From NCBI GenBank assembly GCA_905216145.1, contig CAJMST010000008.1, positions 1-64,000 of the forward strand: DNA of 64,000 nucleotides, read 5' to 3'. The position numbers and the translations under genes are program-made. Of the stretch, positions 35,237-43,616 are shown piece after piece; position 1 is the stretch's first letter; each line of letters starts with the position of its first letter. This DNA comes from an uncultured bacterium. GTDB lineage: Bacteria > Actinomycetota > Coriobacteriia > Coriobacteriales > Coriobacteriaceae. The notes beneath the pieces are model-generated. The model was given only the letters and a program-made list of their open reading frames with translations. It did not search any database and was not told the DNA's origin.

Positions 35237-36070
35237 ATGGCAACCGCAACCAAGGACGTGTCCCTGAACAAGAAGGTCAGCCAGTTCTTCTGGCGCTCCT
35301 GGGCCATCCAGGCCTCTTGGAACTACGAGCGTCAGATGAACATGGGCTTCCTCTACGGCATGGTTCCCACGCTCGATCGCCTCTATCCGGACGAGTCCGA
35401 CCCCAAGCAGCTTGCTGCTAAGAAAGAGGCTTACCACCGTCACATGGCGTTCTACAACTGCACCCCGCAGACGAGCGCTTTCATCCTGGGCCTCGCCGCC
35501 TCCATGGAGGAGCAGTACGCCAAGGATCCCGAGAACTTCGATCCCGATTCGATCAACGCGGTCAAGACCTCCCTCATGGGTCCGCTTTCCGGCATCGGTG
35601 ACTCCTTCTTCCAGGGCACCATCCGCGTTATCGCCTTTGGCCTGGGCGTTCAGCTGGCTCAGCAGGGCTCCATCATGGGCCCGATCCTGGCTATGCTCAT
35701 CTCCATCGTCCCCTCTGTGCTGATCACTTGGTTCGCAGCCAAGATGGGCTATCAGGGCGGCCACGAGTACCTGAGCAAGCTTCAGGGCGGCGACCTCATG
35801 GAGAAGCTCATGTATGTCTGCGGCATCGTGGGTCTTATGTCCGTGGGCGGCATGATCGCTACGCTGATCGGCGCCACCACCCCGCTGCAGTTCGCTGAGG
35901 GCACCGTCGTGATCCAGGACATCCTGGACGGCATGATGCCCCAGATGATTTCCCTTGGCCTCACTGGCCTTATGTACTGGCTCATCAAGAAGAACGTCAA
36001 CACCGGTTGGCTTCTCGTGATCGCCATCGTGGGCGGCATCGCCCTCTCCGCGGCCGGCATCCTGGCCTAG
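35237..36070 (+). CDS. PTS mannose-family EIID
   Basis: A 277-residue protein. FFWRSWAIQASWNYERQMN, with GFLYGMVP following, is the EIID N-terminal signature; GPLSGIGDSFFQGT is the conserved loop; about three C-terminal membrane helices complete it. It partners IIC. AAGGAGG precedes ATG 35237, 13 nt after the IIC stop. Confidence 0.92.
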   Translation: MATATKDVSLNKKVSQFFWRSWAIQASWNYERQMNMGFLYGMVPTLDRLYPDESDPKQLAAKKEAYHRHMAFYNCTPQTSAFILGLAASMEEQYAKDPENFDPDSINAVKTSLMGPLSGIGDSFFQGTIRVIAFGLGVQLAQQGSIMGPILAMLISIVPSVLITWFAAKMGYQGGHEYLSKLQGGDLMEKLMYVCGIVGLMSVGGMIATLIGATTPLQFAEGTVVIQDILDGMMPQMISLGLTGLMYWLIKKNVNTGWLLVIAIVGGIALSAAGILA

Positions 36071-36104
36071 TCGCGACCAAGCGCCTAATCGCTTTCCCCC
36101 GGGG

Positions 36105-36176
36105 GCCTGCCTGGCATCCCATACCCCAGGCAGGCTTCCATCCCTAAATGTGTCAAAGGGACAGTTCCTTTGTCAC
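36105..36176. repeat. Two hairpins between IID and deglycase 2
   Basis: GCCTGCCTGG pairs with CCAGGCAGGC (36105-36133), and TGTCAAAGG pairs imperfectly with CCTTTGTCACA around GGACAGTT (36149-36176). They may attenuate or protect the transcript between the transporter and enzyme genes. Confidence 0.5.
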
Positions 36177-36268
36177 ATCCTCAACGGGCCGGCGACTCGG
36201 TCCAAATCACGGTAACCCTGCGAGCGCCCGGCAATGTGGCGCCGCAAAAATCGAAAGGAATGTGTCAG

Positions 36269-37252
36269 ATGTACGAGATCGACCTTAACCTCCCTAAGCA
36301 GATCGTCGCTGACGTCCTGTCCAACCACGAGATCCACAGCGTCGCCTTCGTCGGCTGCGGCGCTTCCATGTCCGACCTTTACCCCGCCAAGTACTTCCTG
36401 GCCAACAACACGGACAAGCTGAACGTTCAGATCTTCACCGCTAACGAGTTCAACTACGACACGCCTTCCTGGGTCAACGAGCACACCTTCGTGATCACCT
36501 GCTCCCTCGGTGGCTCCACGCCCGAGACCGTCGAGGCCAACAAGACCGCCAAGAAGCACAACTGCCCGGTCGTCTCCCTCACCAACAAGGCTGGCTCCGC
36601 TCTGACCGTCGACGCTGACTACGTCATCGTTCACGGCTTCCACGCCAACTTCGCTGCCAAGTGCGAGAAGCCCGGCTACGCCATCGCTCTTGCTGTCGAG
36701 ATCCTTCAGCAGACCGAGGGCTATGACCACTACGAGGACATGATCACCGGCCTCACCAACGTCTTCGAGCTCTGCGAGAACGCAGCTCAGTCCTGCAAGA
36801 AGCTCGCCAAGAAGTTCGCCGAGGACTTCAAGGACGACAAGATGATCTACTTCATGGCTTCCGGTGCCTCCGAGAAGATGGCTTATTCTCACGCCGCCTT
36901 CCTGTTCACCGAGATGCAGTGGATCGACGCCGCCGCCTACAACACCGGTGAGTACTTCCACGGCCCGTTCGAGGTTTCCACCGAGGGTAAGCCCTACGTC
37001 TTCTTCATGTCCGATGGCGCTACCCGTCCGATGGACGCCCGCGCCCTCACCTTCCTTGAGCGCATGGGCGCCAAGGTCGCTCTGATCGACTCCAAGGACT
37101 ACGGCCTGGCTGACGCCGTGCCCGCGAGCGTCGTCACCTACTTCAACCCGCTGCTGCACCTCGCCGTTATGCGCGAGTACGGCAACCAGATCGCCGAGGC
37201 CCGTCAGCACCCGCTGACCATGCGTCGCTACATGTGGAAGCTTTCCTACTAA
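36269..37252 (+). CDS. SIS-domain sugar-amine 6-phosphate deglycase 2 (FrlB/GfrF-like)
   Basis: A 327-residue double-SIS protein, paralogue of the one at 30847. Glu215 and His231 keep the 16-residue catalytic spacing, with EYFHGPFE intact and the C-terminal MRRYMWKLSY. The first SIS loop is GCGASMSDLYPAK. It should split the phosphorylated product imported by the PTS just upstream. ATG 36269 is preferred over ATG 36260 because AAAGGA has no room before the latter. Confidence 0.85.
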   Translation: MYEIDLNLPKQIVADVLSNHEIHSVAFVGCGASMSDLYPAKYFLANNTDKLNVQIFTANEFNYDTPSWVNEHTFVITCSLGGSTPETVEANKTAKKHNCPVVSLTNKAGSALTVDADYVIVHGFHANFAAKCEKPGYAIALAVEILQQTEGYDHYEDMITGLTNVFELCENAAQSCKKLAKKFAEDFKDDKMIYFMASGASEKMAYSHAAFLFTEMQWIDAAAYNTGEYFHGPFEVSTEGKPYVFFMSDGATRPMDARALTFLERMGAKVALIDSKDYGLADAVPASVVTYFNPLLHLAVMREYGNQIAEARQHPLTMRRYMWKLSY

Positions 37253-37285
37253 TCACAAGTAAGTAGACCTTACGGGTTGATTGAG

Positions 37286-37318
37286 AGGGGATGGGGTTTG
37301 CGCCCCGTCCCCTTTTTT
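37286..37318 (+). terminator. Terminator after deglycase 2
   Basis: GGGGATGGGG pairs with CCCCGTCCCC, followed by TTTTTT; the HAD gene's ribosome site starts 8 nt later, so that gene depends on read-through or on a promoter within the stem region. Confidence 0.8.
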
Positions 37319-37338
37319 GCTATCGAAAGGAGATGCGT

Positions 37339-37968
37339 ATGATCAAGGCAGTGCTGTTTGACATGGACGGCGTGCTGGTCGATACCGAGTGGTTCTACAA
37401 CCGTCGCCGCGTGGCATTTATGGAAGAGAAGGGCTTCCACTTTGACGAGATCCCCGATCTTTCGGGGTCTAACGAGCCCGCCATCTGGAAGGCGCTGGTG
37501 CCCGACGATGTTGAGCTGCGCGAGCGCCTGCGCGTGGAGTACAAGCAGGTCTACAGCCCGGACCACCCCGTTCCGTATGCCGAGCTTCTCAACGAGCAGA
37601 CGGAGCCGGTGATGCGTGAGCTGCACGAGCGCGGCGTGAAGTGTGCCATCGCGAGCTCGTCCTATCGCGAGCTGATCGACGAGCTAGTGGAGATTGCCGG
37701 TATTGCCGACGTGCTGGACTACACTATCAGCGGTCACGAGTGCAGTGCGTTTAAGCCCGACCCCGAGATCTACCTGCGTGCCATGGAGGCGCTGGAGGTG
37801 GAGCCTACCGAGTGCCTGGTTATCGAGGATTCGCCTTTGGGCATCGAGGCCGGCAAGCGCTCCGGCGCCCGCGTCCTGGCACTGCGTCCGCACGAGGGCG
37901 TCAACCTCGACCAATCGCGAGCCGATGCCGTTATCGATAATCTGACCGACATTTTGGCCGCTTTGTAA
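37339..37968 (+). CDS. HAD-superfamily phosphatase, beta-phosphoglucomutase-like
   Basis: A 209-residue HAD hydrolase with FDMDGVLVD (nucleophile Asp and acid Asp), ASSSYREL (motif II), KPDPEIYL (motif III Lys) and VIEDSPLGIEAG (motif IV). It resembles small sugar-phosphate phosphatases and mutases. AAAGGAG lies 6 nt before ATG 37339. Its place right after a PTS and deglycase suggests it detoxifies or recycles a sugar phosphate from this pathway; the exact substrate is not readable. Confidence 0.85.
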   Translation: MIKAVLFDMDGVLVDTEWFYNRRRVAFMEEKGFHFDEIPDLSGSNEPAIWKALVPDDVELRERLRVEYKQVYSPDHPVPYAELLNEQTEPVMRELHERGVKCAIASSSYRELIDELVEIAGIADVLDYTISGHECSAFKPDPEIYLRAMEALEVEPTECLVIEDSPLGIEAGKRSGARVLALRPHEGVNLDQSRADAVIDNLTDILAAL

Positions 37969-38060
37969 TGTCAATCCGCCGCGAGAAGCACAGGTTCAAA
38001 CGTTTTTTGCGGTGGACTGGCTCAATTTGGTTTCGATTTTGATCCGTTTGGCTTCGATTC

Positions 38061-38196
38061 GGGCTAAGTGAGTAGACTTTTTGGCGCAGGCTGAGCACAA
38101 TGCATATCTTCCTTTGTAAAACCGCAGGTCACAGAGGTGGCTGTTTTGGGTGTGCTCGGCAGATCGTAAAAAGTCTACTCACTTGGAATTTAGCCC
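38061..38196. repeat. Inverted repeat with nested stems
   Basis: AAGTGAGTAGACTTTTT (38066-38082) pairs exactly with AAAAAGTCTACTCACTT (38168-38184); GGGCT/AGCCC extends it outside and GAGCACA/TGTGCTC (38093, 38151) pairs inside. It occupies the middle of the gap 37969-38323, which has no gene. Confidence 0.75.
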
Positions 38197-38323
38197 TTTG
38201 GTCGTGGGGGTTGCTGGTCCCGTTTTGGTTGTCGAGAGAGGGTGAATTGAAGCGCCCCCGCACGCTCCATGCTACAATCGCGGGCATGCCCCACAACTAC
38301 ATCTGCCTTCGAAGGGAGCCTAC

Positions 38324-39331
38324 GTGGCGAACGCCATCGAACAGCTCACGGATCGCGTGCTCGTGCTCGGCCGCCTCACCATCGTCCGCCGCGCCATCAC
38401 CGCCGTGGCGGTCACCATTTCCGCCGTTCTCCAGACATTTCTGATCCAGGCGTTCATTCGGCCCGCCGACCTGCTTCCGAGCGGCCTTACCGGCGTCGCG
38501 GTCCTGCTCGATCGCGTTACCTCGCTTGGCGGCGTTCACATCGACATCTCGCTCGGTATGCTTGCGCTTAACATCCCCGTGGCGCTCCTATGCTGGAGCG
38601 GCATTAGCAAGCGCTTCGTCATCTTCTCGATGATGCAGGTCGTGCTCTCGTCGCTGTTCCTCAACGTCTTTCACTTCGCCCCGTTTTTGGGCGACAAGAT
38701 CATGCTCATCATTTTTGGCGGCGTGGTCTCGGGTCTGGGCGCTGCCATCGCGCTCAAGTCCGGCGCATCCACCGGCGGCACCGACTTTATCGCGCTGTGG
38801 GTTTCCAACCACACGGGCAAGACCATCTGGGGCGTCATCTTTGGCTTTAACTGCTTTATCCTGGCGATCTTTGGCTTTATGTTTGGCTGGGACAAGGCGG
38901 CGTACTCCATCGTGTTCCAGTTTATTTCGACCAAGACCATCGACAGCTTCTATCGTCGCTACGACCGCGTGACGCTGCAGATCACGACGCGCAAGGCGGA
39001 CGAGGTCATGACCGCCTATGTTGACCATTTTCAGCATGGCATTAGCTGCGCCGAGGTCATTGGCGGATACAGCCGCGAGAAGATGTACCTGCTGCACGCC
39101 GTTGTATCGACCTACGAGAGCCAGGACATTATCAAGCTGGTGTGCGACATTGATCCCGGCGCCGTGATCAACGTGTTCCACACGCTCAACTTTGTGGGCG
39201 GCTGGTGGGGAGGTCATGTCGACGAGCCCATGCCCACGGCCGTTCCCGATCCCGACAAGCCCGCACGCATGGCCAGCAGGCAGGCGCGCCTCAGCGAGCA
39301 GGACAGCCTGCAGCAGGACGACGGCAAGTAG
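38324..39331 (+). CDS. YitT-family membrane protein (DUF2179 domain)
   Basis: A 335-residue protein: about five to six membrane helices (residues 20-205) including GLGAAIALKSGASTGGTDF, then a cytoplasmic DUF2179 domain (about 215-290, IGGYSREKMYLLHAVV). Function of the family is not settled; some members are linked to metabolite export. GTG 38324 follows GAAGGGAG. It may or may not belong to the sugar-amine island. Confidence 0.85.
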   Translation: MANAIEQLTDRVLVLGRLTIVRRAITAVAVTISAVLQTFLIQAFIRPADLLPSGLTGVAVLLDRVTSLGGVHIDISLGMLALNIPVALLCWSGISKRFVIFSMMQVVLSSLFLNVFHFAPFLGDKIMLIIFGGVVSGLGAAIALKSGASTGGTDFIALWVSNHTGKTIWGVIFGFNCFILAIFGFMFGWDKAAYSIVFQFISTKTIDSFYRRYDRVTLQITTRKADEVMTAYVDHFQHGISCAEVIGGYSREKMYLLHAVVSTYESQDIIKLVCDIDPGAVINVFHTLNFVGGWWGGHVDEPMPTAVPDPDKPARMASRQARLSEQDSLQQDDGK

Positions 39332-39427
39332 GGTTTTGGCTTTTTGCCGGTCAAGCGCAGCCCATTCGAATTAGCTCCCCCCGAAAGTCCCGTTGCTTTC
39401 GAGGGACTCTCGTTTGACCAGATAAAA

Positions 39428-39460
39428 CCTACCAAAATAGACCTGTCGCTTTTTGGTAGG
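39428..39460. repeat. CCTACCAAAA inverted repeat
   Basis: CCTACCAAAA (39428-39437) pairs with TTTTTGGTAGG (39450-39460); ACCTGTC lies in the loop. Related to the copies at 29894 and 49276. Confidence 0.55.
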
Positions 39461-39500
39461 CAGGGCGTATCGTTTTATCGTTATGATGTATCATAGAGCT

Positions 39501-39516
39501 AGACGTTATATACGTA
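39501..39516. promoter_or_regulatory. ACGTTATA operator before the second GntR gene
   Basis: AGACGTTATATACGTA contains ACGTTATA and its complement TATACGT overlapping; the first ten bases are identical to 33431-33440. This fits autoregulation by the GntR protein encoded 37 nt downstream. Confidence 0.55.
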
Positions 39517-39552
39517 TTAGTAATTTCGATATTTTGATAGGAGTGATCAGAT

Positions 39553-40272
39553 ATGCCCGCGACCAAAAATGCACCGCTTTACCAGCAGATTTACGACGAA
39601 ATCAAGGATGCGATCGAGAAAGGTGTTTATGCACCCAGGGAGCGTATTCCGTCCGAGCTCGAGCTAGCCGAGCAGTACGAGGTGAGCCGCATTACGGTGC
39701 GCCGCGCCGTCGAGGAGCTGTGCTCCGATGGCTACCTGGTTAAGCAGCAGGGCCGTGGCACCTTTGTTTCCACGCCGCACATCAACCGTCAGTTCCACGC
39801 CTCGACGCTGCAGACGTTTACCGCGCTGTGTGCCGACAATGGCATGAAGGCCGGTGCACATGTGGTCGATCGCCAGATTGTTCCGGCGCGCCAAAACGAG
39901 ATGGAGTTCTTTGGCCTGCAGAAGGGCGCGCTGCTGCTGCATATCAAGCGCGTGCGCACGGCCGACGGCGAGCCCATTTTTGAGGAGAACATCTTTGTGC
40001 CGTTTGACGCCTACCGTGAGCTGTTGACGGCCGATCTTGAGGACAAGTCGATTTTTGCCGAGGTCGAGCGTGTTGGCGGAACGCCGATTGTCTCGGTTGG
40101 TTACCGCACGGTCGAGGCCGTTCGTGCCAATACCGAGCAGGCGGCCGAGTTGGGCATTGCTCCGCACGATCCACTGCTCAACCTGCGTGCCGGCTTTATC
40201 GGCCCCAATGGCGAGCCGGTCCTGATGGGTAAGCAGTACTACGTGGGATCGCGCTACGTTATGGTCATGTAG
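39553..40272 (+). CDS. GntR/UTRA regulator (PTS-deglycase 2 locus)
   Basis: A 239-residue HutC-type repressor: winged helix 5-72 (PSELELAEQYEVSRITVRRAV), UTRA domain about 95-235 with LHIKRVRTADGEPI. It closely resembles the regulator at 42705 (ITVRRAVEELCSDGYL here, VTVRRAIEELSRAGYL there). Shared ACGTTATA words suggest it represses the PTS operon, the EamA gene and itself. GATAGGAG precedes the ATG. Confidence 0.9.
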   Translation: MPATKNAPLYQQIYDEIKDAIEKGVYAPRERIPSELELAEQYEVSRITVRRAVEELCSDGYLVKQQGRGTFVSTPHINRQFHASTLQTFTALCADNGMKAGAHVVDRQIVPARQNEMEFFGLQKGALLLHIKRVRTADGEPIFEENIFVPFDAYRELLTADLEDKSIFAEVERVGGTPIVSVGYRTVEAVRANTEQAAELGIAPHDPLLNLRAGFIGPNGEPVLMGKQYYVGSRYVMVM

Positions 40273-40276
40273 GGTT

Positions 40277-40486
40277 GGTTCCGCCGTTCTAACGAACGGC
40301 GGACCGGTCGACGCTGCGCCTTTGGTTACGCGGTTTTACCAAACCGCGTAACGGCTCGACGCTGCAAACGCCCCTAAGCGGCAATCTGACGTTCAATCGT
40401 CGGTCGCGTACCGAAGTACGCTTCCCTCCTCTTTCACGTCACCTTGCTCGCTTAGGGGCGTTTTCGCTGGCTTATGCTCAACCTGC
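40277..40486 (+). repeat. Modular structured element, copy C
   Basis: Two hairpin modules, GGTTCCGCCGTTC/GAACGGCGGACC (40277-40305) and GTTACGCGGTTT/AAACCGCGTAAC (40325-40352), are each followed by a CGACGCTGC word. The outer stem AACGCCCCTAAGCG pairs perfectly with CGCTTAGGGGCGTT. CAATCTG, CACCTTG and TTATGCTCAACCTG are shared with copies A and B. It starts 5 nt after the GntR stop. Confidence 0.85.
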
Positions 40487-40533
40487 GGCGTTTCCGTGCT
40501 TGTCAAGAGATGAAACATCGGCGTTGCTGGGCC

Positions 40534-40636
40534 GGCACTTGGGGACGTTCCTTTTCTGCCGGCACCTGGGGACGCTCCTTAGTCGTTGGGGACGTTCTTA
40601 AATGGCTAGTCATTCAAGAACGTCTCCAATGACTAC
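40534..40636. repeat. GGGGACGTTC repeat cluster
   Basis: Three GGGGACG(T/C)TC words (40541, 40569, 40589) with two GCCGGCAC words, then TTAAATGGCTAGTCATT and an inverted GAACGTCTCC. With copy C it fills the gap 40273-40725, which holds no gene. Confidence 0.6.
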
Positions 40637-40725
40637 CCGCAGAATGAGCGTGGCTGACAGCCGGGCGACGCCGGTCCGCGTGGCGGCGTATAATCGGCGG
40701 CAGATGATTCTGACGTTAGGAAACC

Positions 40726-42702
40726 ATGACCGATAGCATGCAGCAGATGGCGCTCGACACGCTCGGCGCCTATTTTGGCTACACCTCGTTTCGCCCGGGG
40801 CAGGACCGCATGGTGGATGCGATTCTTGCCGGCCGCGATGCGCTCGGCGTTATGCCCACAGGCGCCGGCAAGTCCATTTGCTACCAGGTGCCTGCGCTTA
40901 TGCTGCCCGGCATCACCTTTGTGGTGAGTCCGCTGCTGTCGCTTATGGAGGACCAGACCCGCGCGCTGCTCGCGGCGGGTGCGCGCCCCAGCTATCTCAA
41001 CTCCAGTCTTACTCCGGCCCAGCAAAACACCGTGCTCAAGCGGGCGCGCGAGGGCCGCTATCAGCTTATGTATGTGGCGCCCGAGCGCCTGCTCGAGCCG
41101 CGTTTTTTAGCCTTTGCGCAGGAAGCTGCGGCGGACGGCGGCATTGGCGTGCCGCTCGTTGCCATTGACGAGGCCCACTGCGTGAGCCAGTGGGGCCAGG
41201 ATTTTCGTCCCGCTTACCTGCAGATTCGTGAGTTTATCGATTCGCTGCCGCGGCGCCCCATCGTGGCGGCCTTTACCGCCACGGCGACCGAGCGTGTACG
41301 CGCCGATATCCAGCAGATGCTCGGCCTGCAAAACCCTGCGACGGTGGTGACGGGCTTCGATCGCAAGAACCTCTACTTTGGCTGCGAGGAGATGGGCGAC
41401 AAAGCCAAGGCAGCGTGGGTGCGCGACTATGTGATTGCGCATTCGGGCGAGAGCGGTATCGTGTATTGCTCGACCCGCAAGACCGTCGATGCACTGGCAG
41501 GTGAGCTTGCCGAAGCGCTGGGCCCCAGCGGCATTCGCATTGGCCGCTACCATGCCGGCATGGGTAATGACGCCCGCCGCCAAAGCCAGCGCGCCTTTAT
41601 CGACGACGATATCCAGGTGATGGTTGCCACCAACGCCTTTGGCATGGGCATCGACAAGCCCAACGTGCGCTACGTGATCCACAACAACGTGCCCGAGAGC
41701 ATCGAGGCCTACTACCAAGAGGCGGGCCGCGCCGGCCGTGATGGCGACCCAGCCAGCTGCCATCTGCTGTGGAACGGCAACGATTTTCGCATGCGCCGCT
41801 TTTTGATCGACCGCGGCGATGCGACCGACGAGGCGCTCGACGACGAACAGCGCGCGTGGGCGCTCCAGAATCGATATCGTCTGCTCAGCCAGATGGAGGG
41901 CTACTGCAATACCACCGGCTGTCTGCGCGAATACATGCTGCGCTACTTTGGCGACGAGGCCGCGGCCGAGCATGCGACAGCCGCCGCGGGCGGCACGGCA
42001 GACGACGCCGAGGGCTGCGGCAACTGCAGCAACTGTCTCACGCAGTTCGAGGTCGAGGACGTCACCGATATGGCCCGCGTCGCTGTGCGCTATGTGGCCA
42101 CGCGTCCCATGCGCTTTGGCAAGTCGCTGATCGCCGATGTGCTCCACGGCGGCAACACCGAGCGCATTCGCCAGATGCATCTGGACGAGGACCGCGGCTA
42201 CGGTGAGCTGTCGGGCGAATCGGTCGGGCGCATCAAGGACATCATCGGGCAGCTGTGCGGCCGCGGTTATTTGGCAACCTCGCAGGGGCAGTACCCGGTC
42301 GTGGGGCTGGGTCCGCGTGCCGGCGAGGTCGAGGACGAGGCGTTCGCCTTTACCGTTAAGCGTCGCGCGTCCAAGCGCAAGGCCTCGGCCCGCGCCCGCC
42401 GTGCCGTCGATCTGCTGCGCGAGGAGGCCGAGCTGGATGAGCGCCCGCGCGTTGGCGACGATGCTGAGCTGTTCGAGCGTCTGCGTGCCCTGCGCAAGGA
42501 GATCTCGACCGAGCTGGAGATGGCGCCGTATATGGTCTTTTCCGACAAGGCCCTGCGCGGCCTGTGCCGCCTGCGCCCGCAGACGCGCGACGAGCTGATC
42601 CAGGTCAACGGCATTGGCGAGAAAAAAGCCGACGCCTTTGGTGAGCAGTTTATGGCGGCGATTGAAGAGTTTGAGTCCGAGCATGCGCGGGATGGAGCGT
42701 AA
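40726..42702 (+). CDS. recQ: ATP-dependent DNA helicase RecQ
   Basis: A 658-residue RecQ. Walker A TGAGKS (45-50), DEAHC box, QEAGRAGRDG (motif VI), zinc-binding CLREYML...CGNCSNC, RQC winged helix, and a C-terminal HRDC domain (LRPQTRDELIQVNGIGEKK region). It unwinds branched and structured DNA and acts in recombination. The gene interrupts the deglycase island. TTAGGAAACC precedes the ATG. Its stop is 2 nt before the next gene. Confidence 0.95.
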   Translation: MTDSMQQMALDTLGAYFGYTSFRPGQDRMVDAILAGRDALGVMPTGAGKSICYQVPALMLPGITFVVSPLLSLMEDQTRALLAAGARPSYLNSSLTPAQQNTVLKRAREGRYQLMYVAPERLLEPRFLAFAQEAAADGGIGVPLVAIDEAHCVSQWGQDFRPAYLQIREFIDSLPRRPIVAAFTATATERVRADIQQMLGLQNPATVVTGFDRKNLYFGCEEMGDKAKAAWVRDYVIAHSGESGIVYCSTRKTVDALAGELAEALGPSGIRIGRYHAGMGNDARRQSQRAFIDDDIQVMVATNAFGMGIDKPNVRYVIHNNVPESIEAYYQEAGRAGRDGDPASCHLLWNGNDFRMRRFLIDRGDATDEALDDEQRAWALQNRYRLLSQMEGYCNTTGCLREYMLRYFGDEAAAEHATAAAGGTADDAEGCGNCSNCLTQFEVEDVTDMARVAVRYVATRPMRFGKSLIADVLHGGNTERIRQMHLDEDRGYGELSGESVGRIKDIIGQLCGRGYLATSQGQYPVVGLGPRAGEVEDEAFAFTVKRRASKRKASARARRAVDLLREEAELDERPRVGDDAELFERLRALRKEISTELEMAPYMVFSDKALRGLCRLRPQTRDELIQVNGIGEKKADAFGEQFMAAIEEFESEHARDGA

Positions 42703-42704
42703 CG

Positions 42705-43469
42705 ATGGTAGCCGATAGCAAGACCGAACGTTCCGAGCGCGCTGAGGTGTCCGCCGTGCCACTGTACCAGCAGGTCATGGACGACCTAAAGGGCGAGATT
42801 GCGCGCGGCGTGTACGTGGCCGGCTCGCGCATTCCTTCCGAGATGGAGCTTGCGAAGTCCTACGGCGTGGGGCGCGTCACCGTGCGTCGCGCCATCGAGG
42901 AGCTGTCGCGTGCGGGGTATCTCAACCGCCAGCAGGGGAGGGGCACCTTTGTGTGTGCGCCCAAGCTCAAGCGCAAGATTCGCCAGAAGGGTGACGTCCA
43001 GAGCTTTACTGAGGGTTGTGCTGCCAACGACATGGTGCCGGGTGCGCGTCTGGTGTCGCGCACGGTGGTCGCAGCGACGCACGAGGATGCGGCGTTCTTT
43101 GGCGTGGAGCCCGGCTGCGAGCTTATCGTGGTCGAACGCGTGCGCACAGCCGACGGCATCCCTGTCATGCTTGAGAACAACGCCTTTGTGCTCGCCGACC
43201 ATCCCTATCTGCAGACGCTTGCCGACAAGAACCTCACGGACAATTCCATCTTTGCGCTCGTTGCCGAGCATTCGGGTCGCGCGCCGCTCAAGTCCGACCC
43301 CTGCACCGTGGAGATTGCGCTTGCCGATGCCCAAACGGCCCCGCTGCTGGAGGTGCCGGTCGGTGAGCCGCTCTTCTATATGGAGGCCTACTTTACCGAC
43401 GCCGGTGGGCACCCTCTGCTGCTCGGCCGTCAAAAGATCGTGGGCTCGCGCTACGTGTTCGACATCTAA
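42705..43469 (+). CDS. GntR/UTRA regulator (deglycase 3 locus)
   Basis: A 254-residue HutC-type repressor: winged helix about 18-85, UTRA about 105-250. It starts 2 nt after recQ and is probably co-transcribed with it, while its likely target, deglycase 3, has its own promoter 3-prime of it. Two pairs of ATAGAACA boxes flank that promoter and are the likely operator. Confidence 0.88.
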   Translation: MVADSKTERSERAEVSAVPLYQQVMDDLKGEIARGVYVAGSRIPSEMELAKSYGVGRVTVRRAIEELSRAGYLNRQQGRGTFVCAPKLKRKIRQKGDVQSFTEGCAANDMVPGARLVSRTVVAATHEDAAFFGVEPGCELIVVERVRTADGIPVMLENNAFVLADHPYLQTLADKNLTDNSIFALVAEHSGRAPLKSDPCTVEIALADAQTAPLLEVPVGEPLFYMEAYFTDAGGHPLLLGRQKIVGSRYVFDI

Positions 43470-43478
43470 CGCTCACAG

Positions 43479-43558
43479 ATAGAACAATATAGAACAAATT
43501 TGCCGAAATGACTTCACGGGCATTGTTGTGCATGCTATAAATAGGACAACATAGAACG
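43479..43558 (+). promoter_or_regulatory. Deglycase 3 promoter flanked by paired ATAGAACA boxes
   Basis: ATAGAACA at 43479 and 43489 (10 bp apart), then -35 TTCACG (43513-43518), 17-bp spacer, -10 TATAAA (43536-43541), then ATAGGACA at 43541 and ATAGAACG at 43551 (again 10 bp apart). The second pair overlaps the -10, as expected for repression by the adjacent GntR protein. Confidence 0.65.
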
Positions 43559-43616
43559 ATTGCAGGTACGAGCTGTGAAGTTCGTTCAAAGCCGCCACGC
43601 AAGGAGAAGCATCAAC

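Noticed and set aside
27093..40486. Integron attC sites as the identity of the modular element
   Set aside because: Covarying stems and GCTCAAC/GTTGAGC resemble attC ends, but the matching opposite core site is absent, conserved blocks are internal, and no integrase or cassette array is present.
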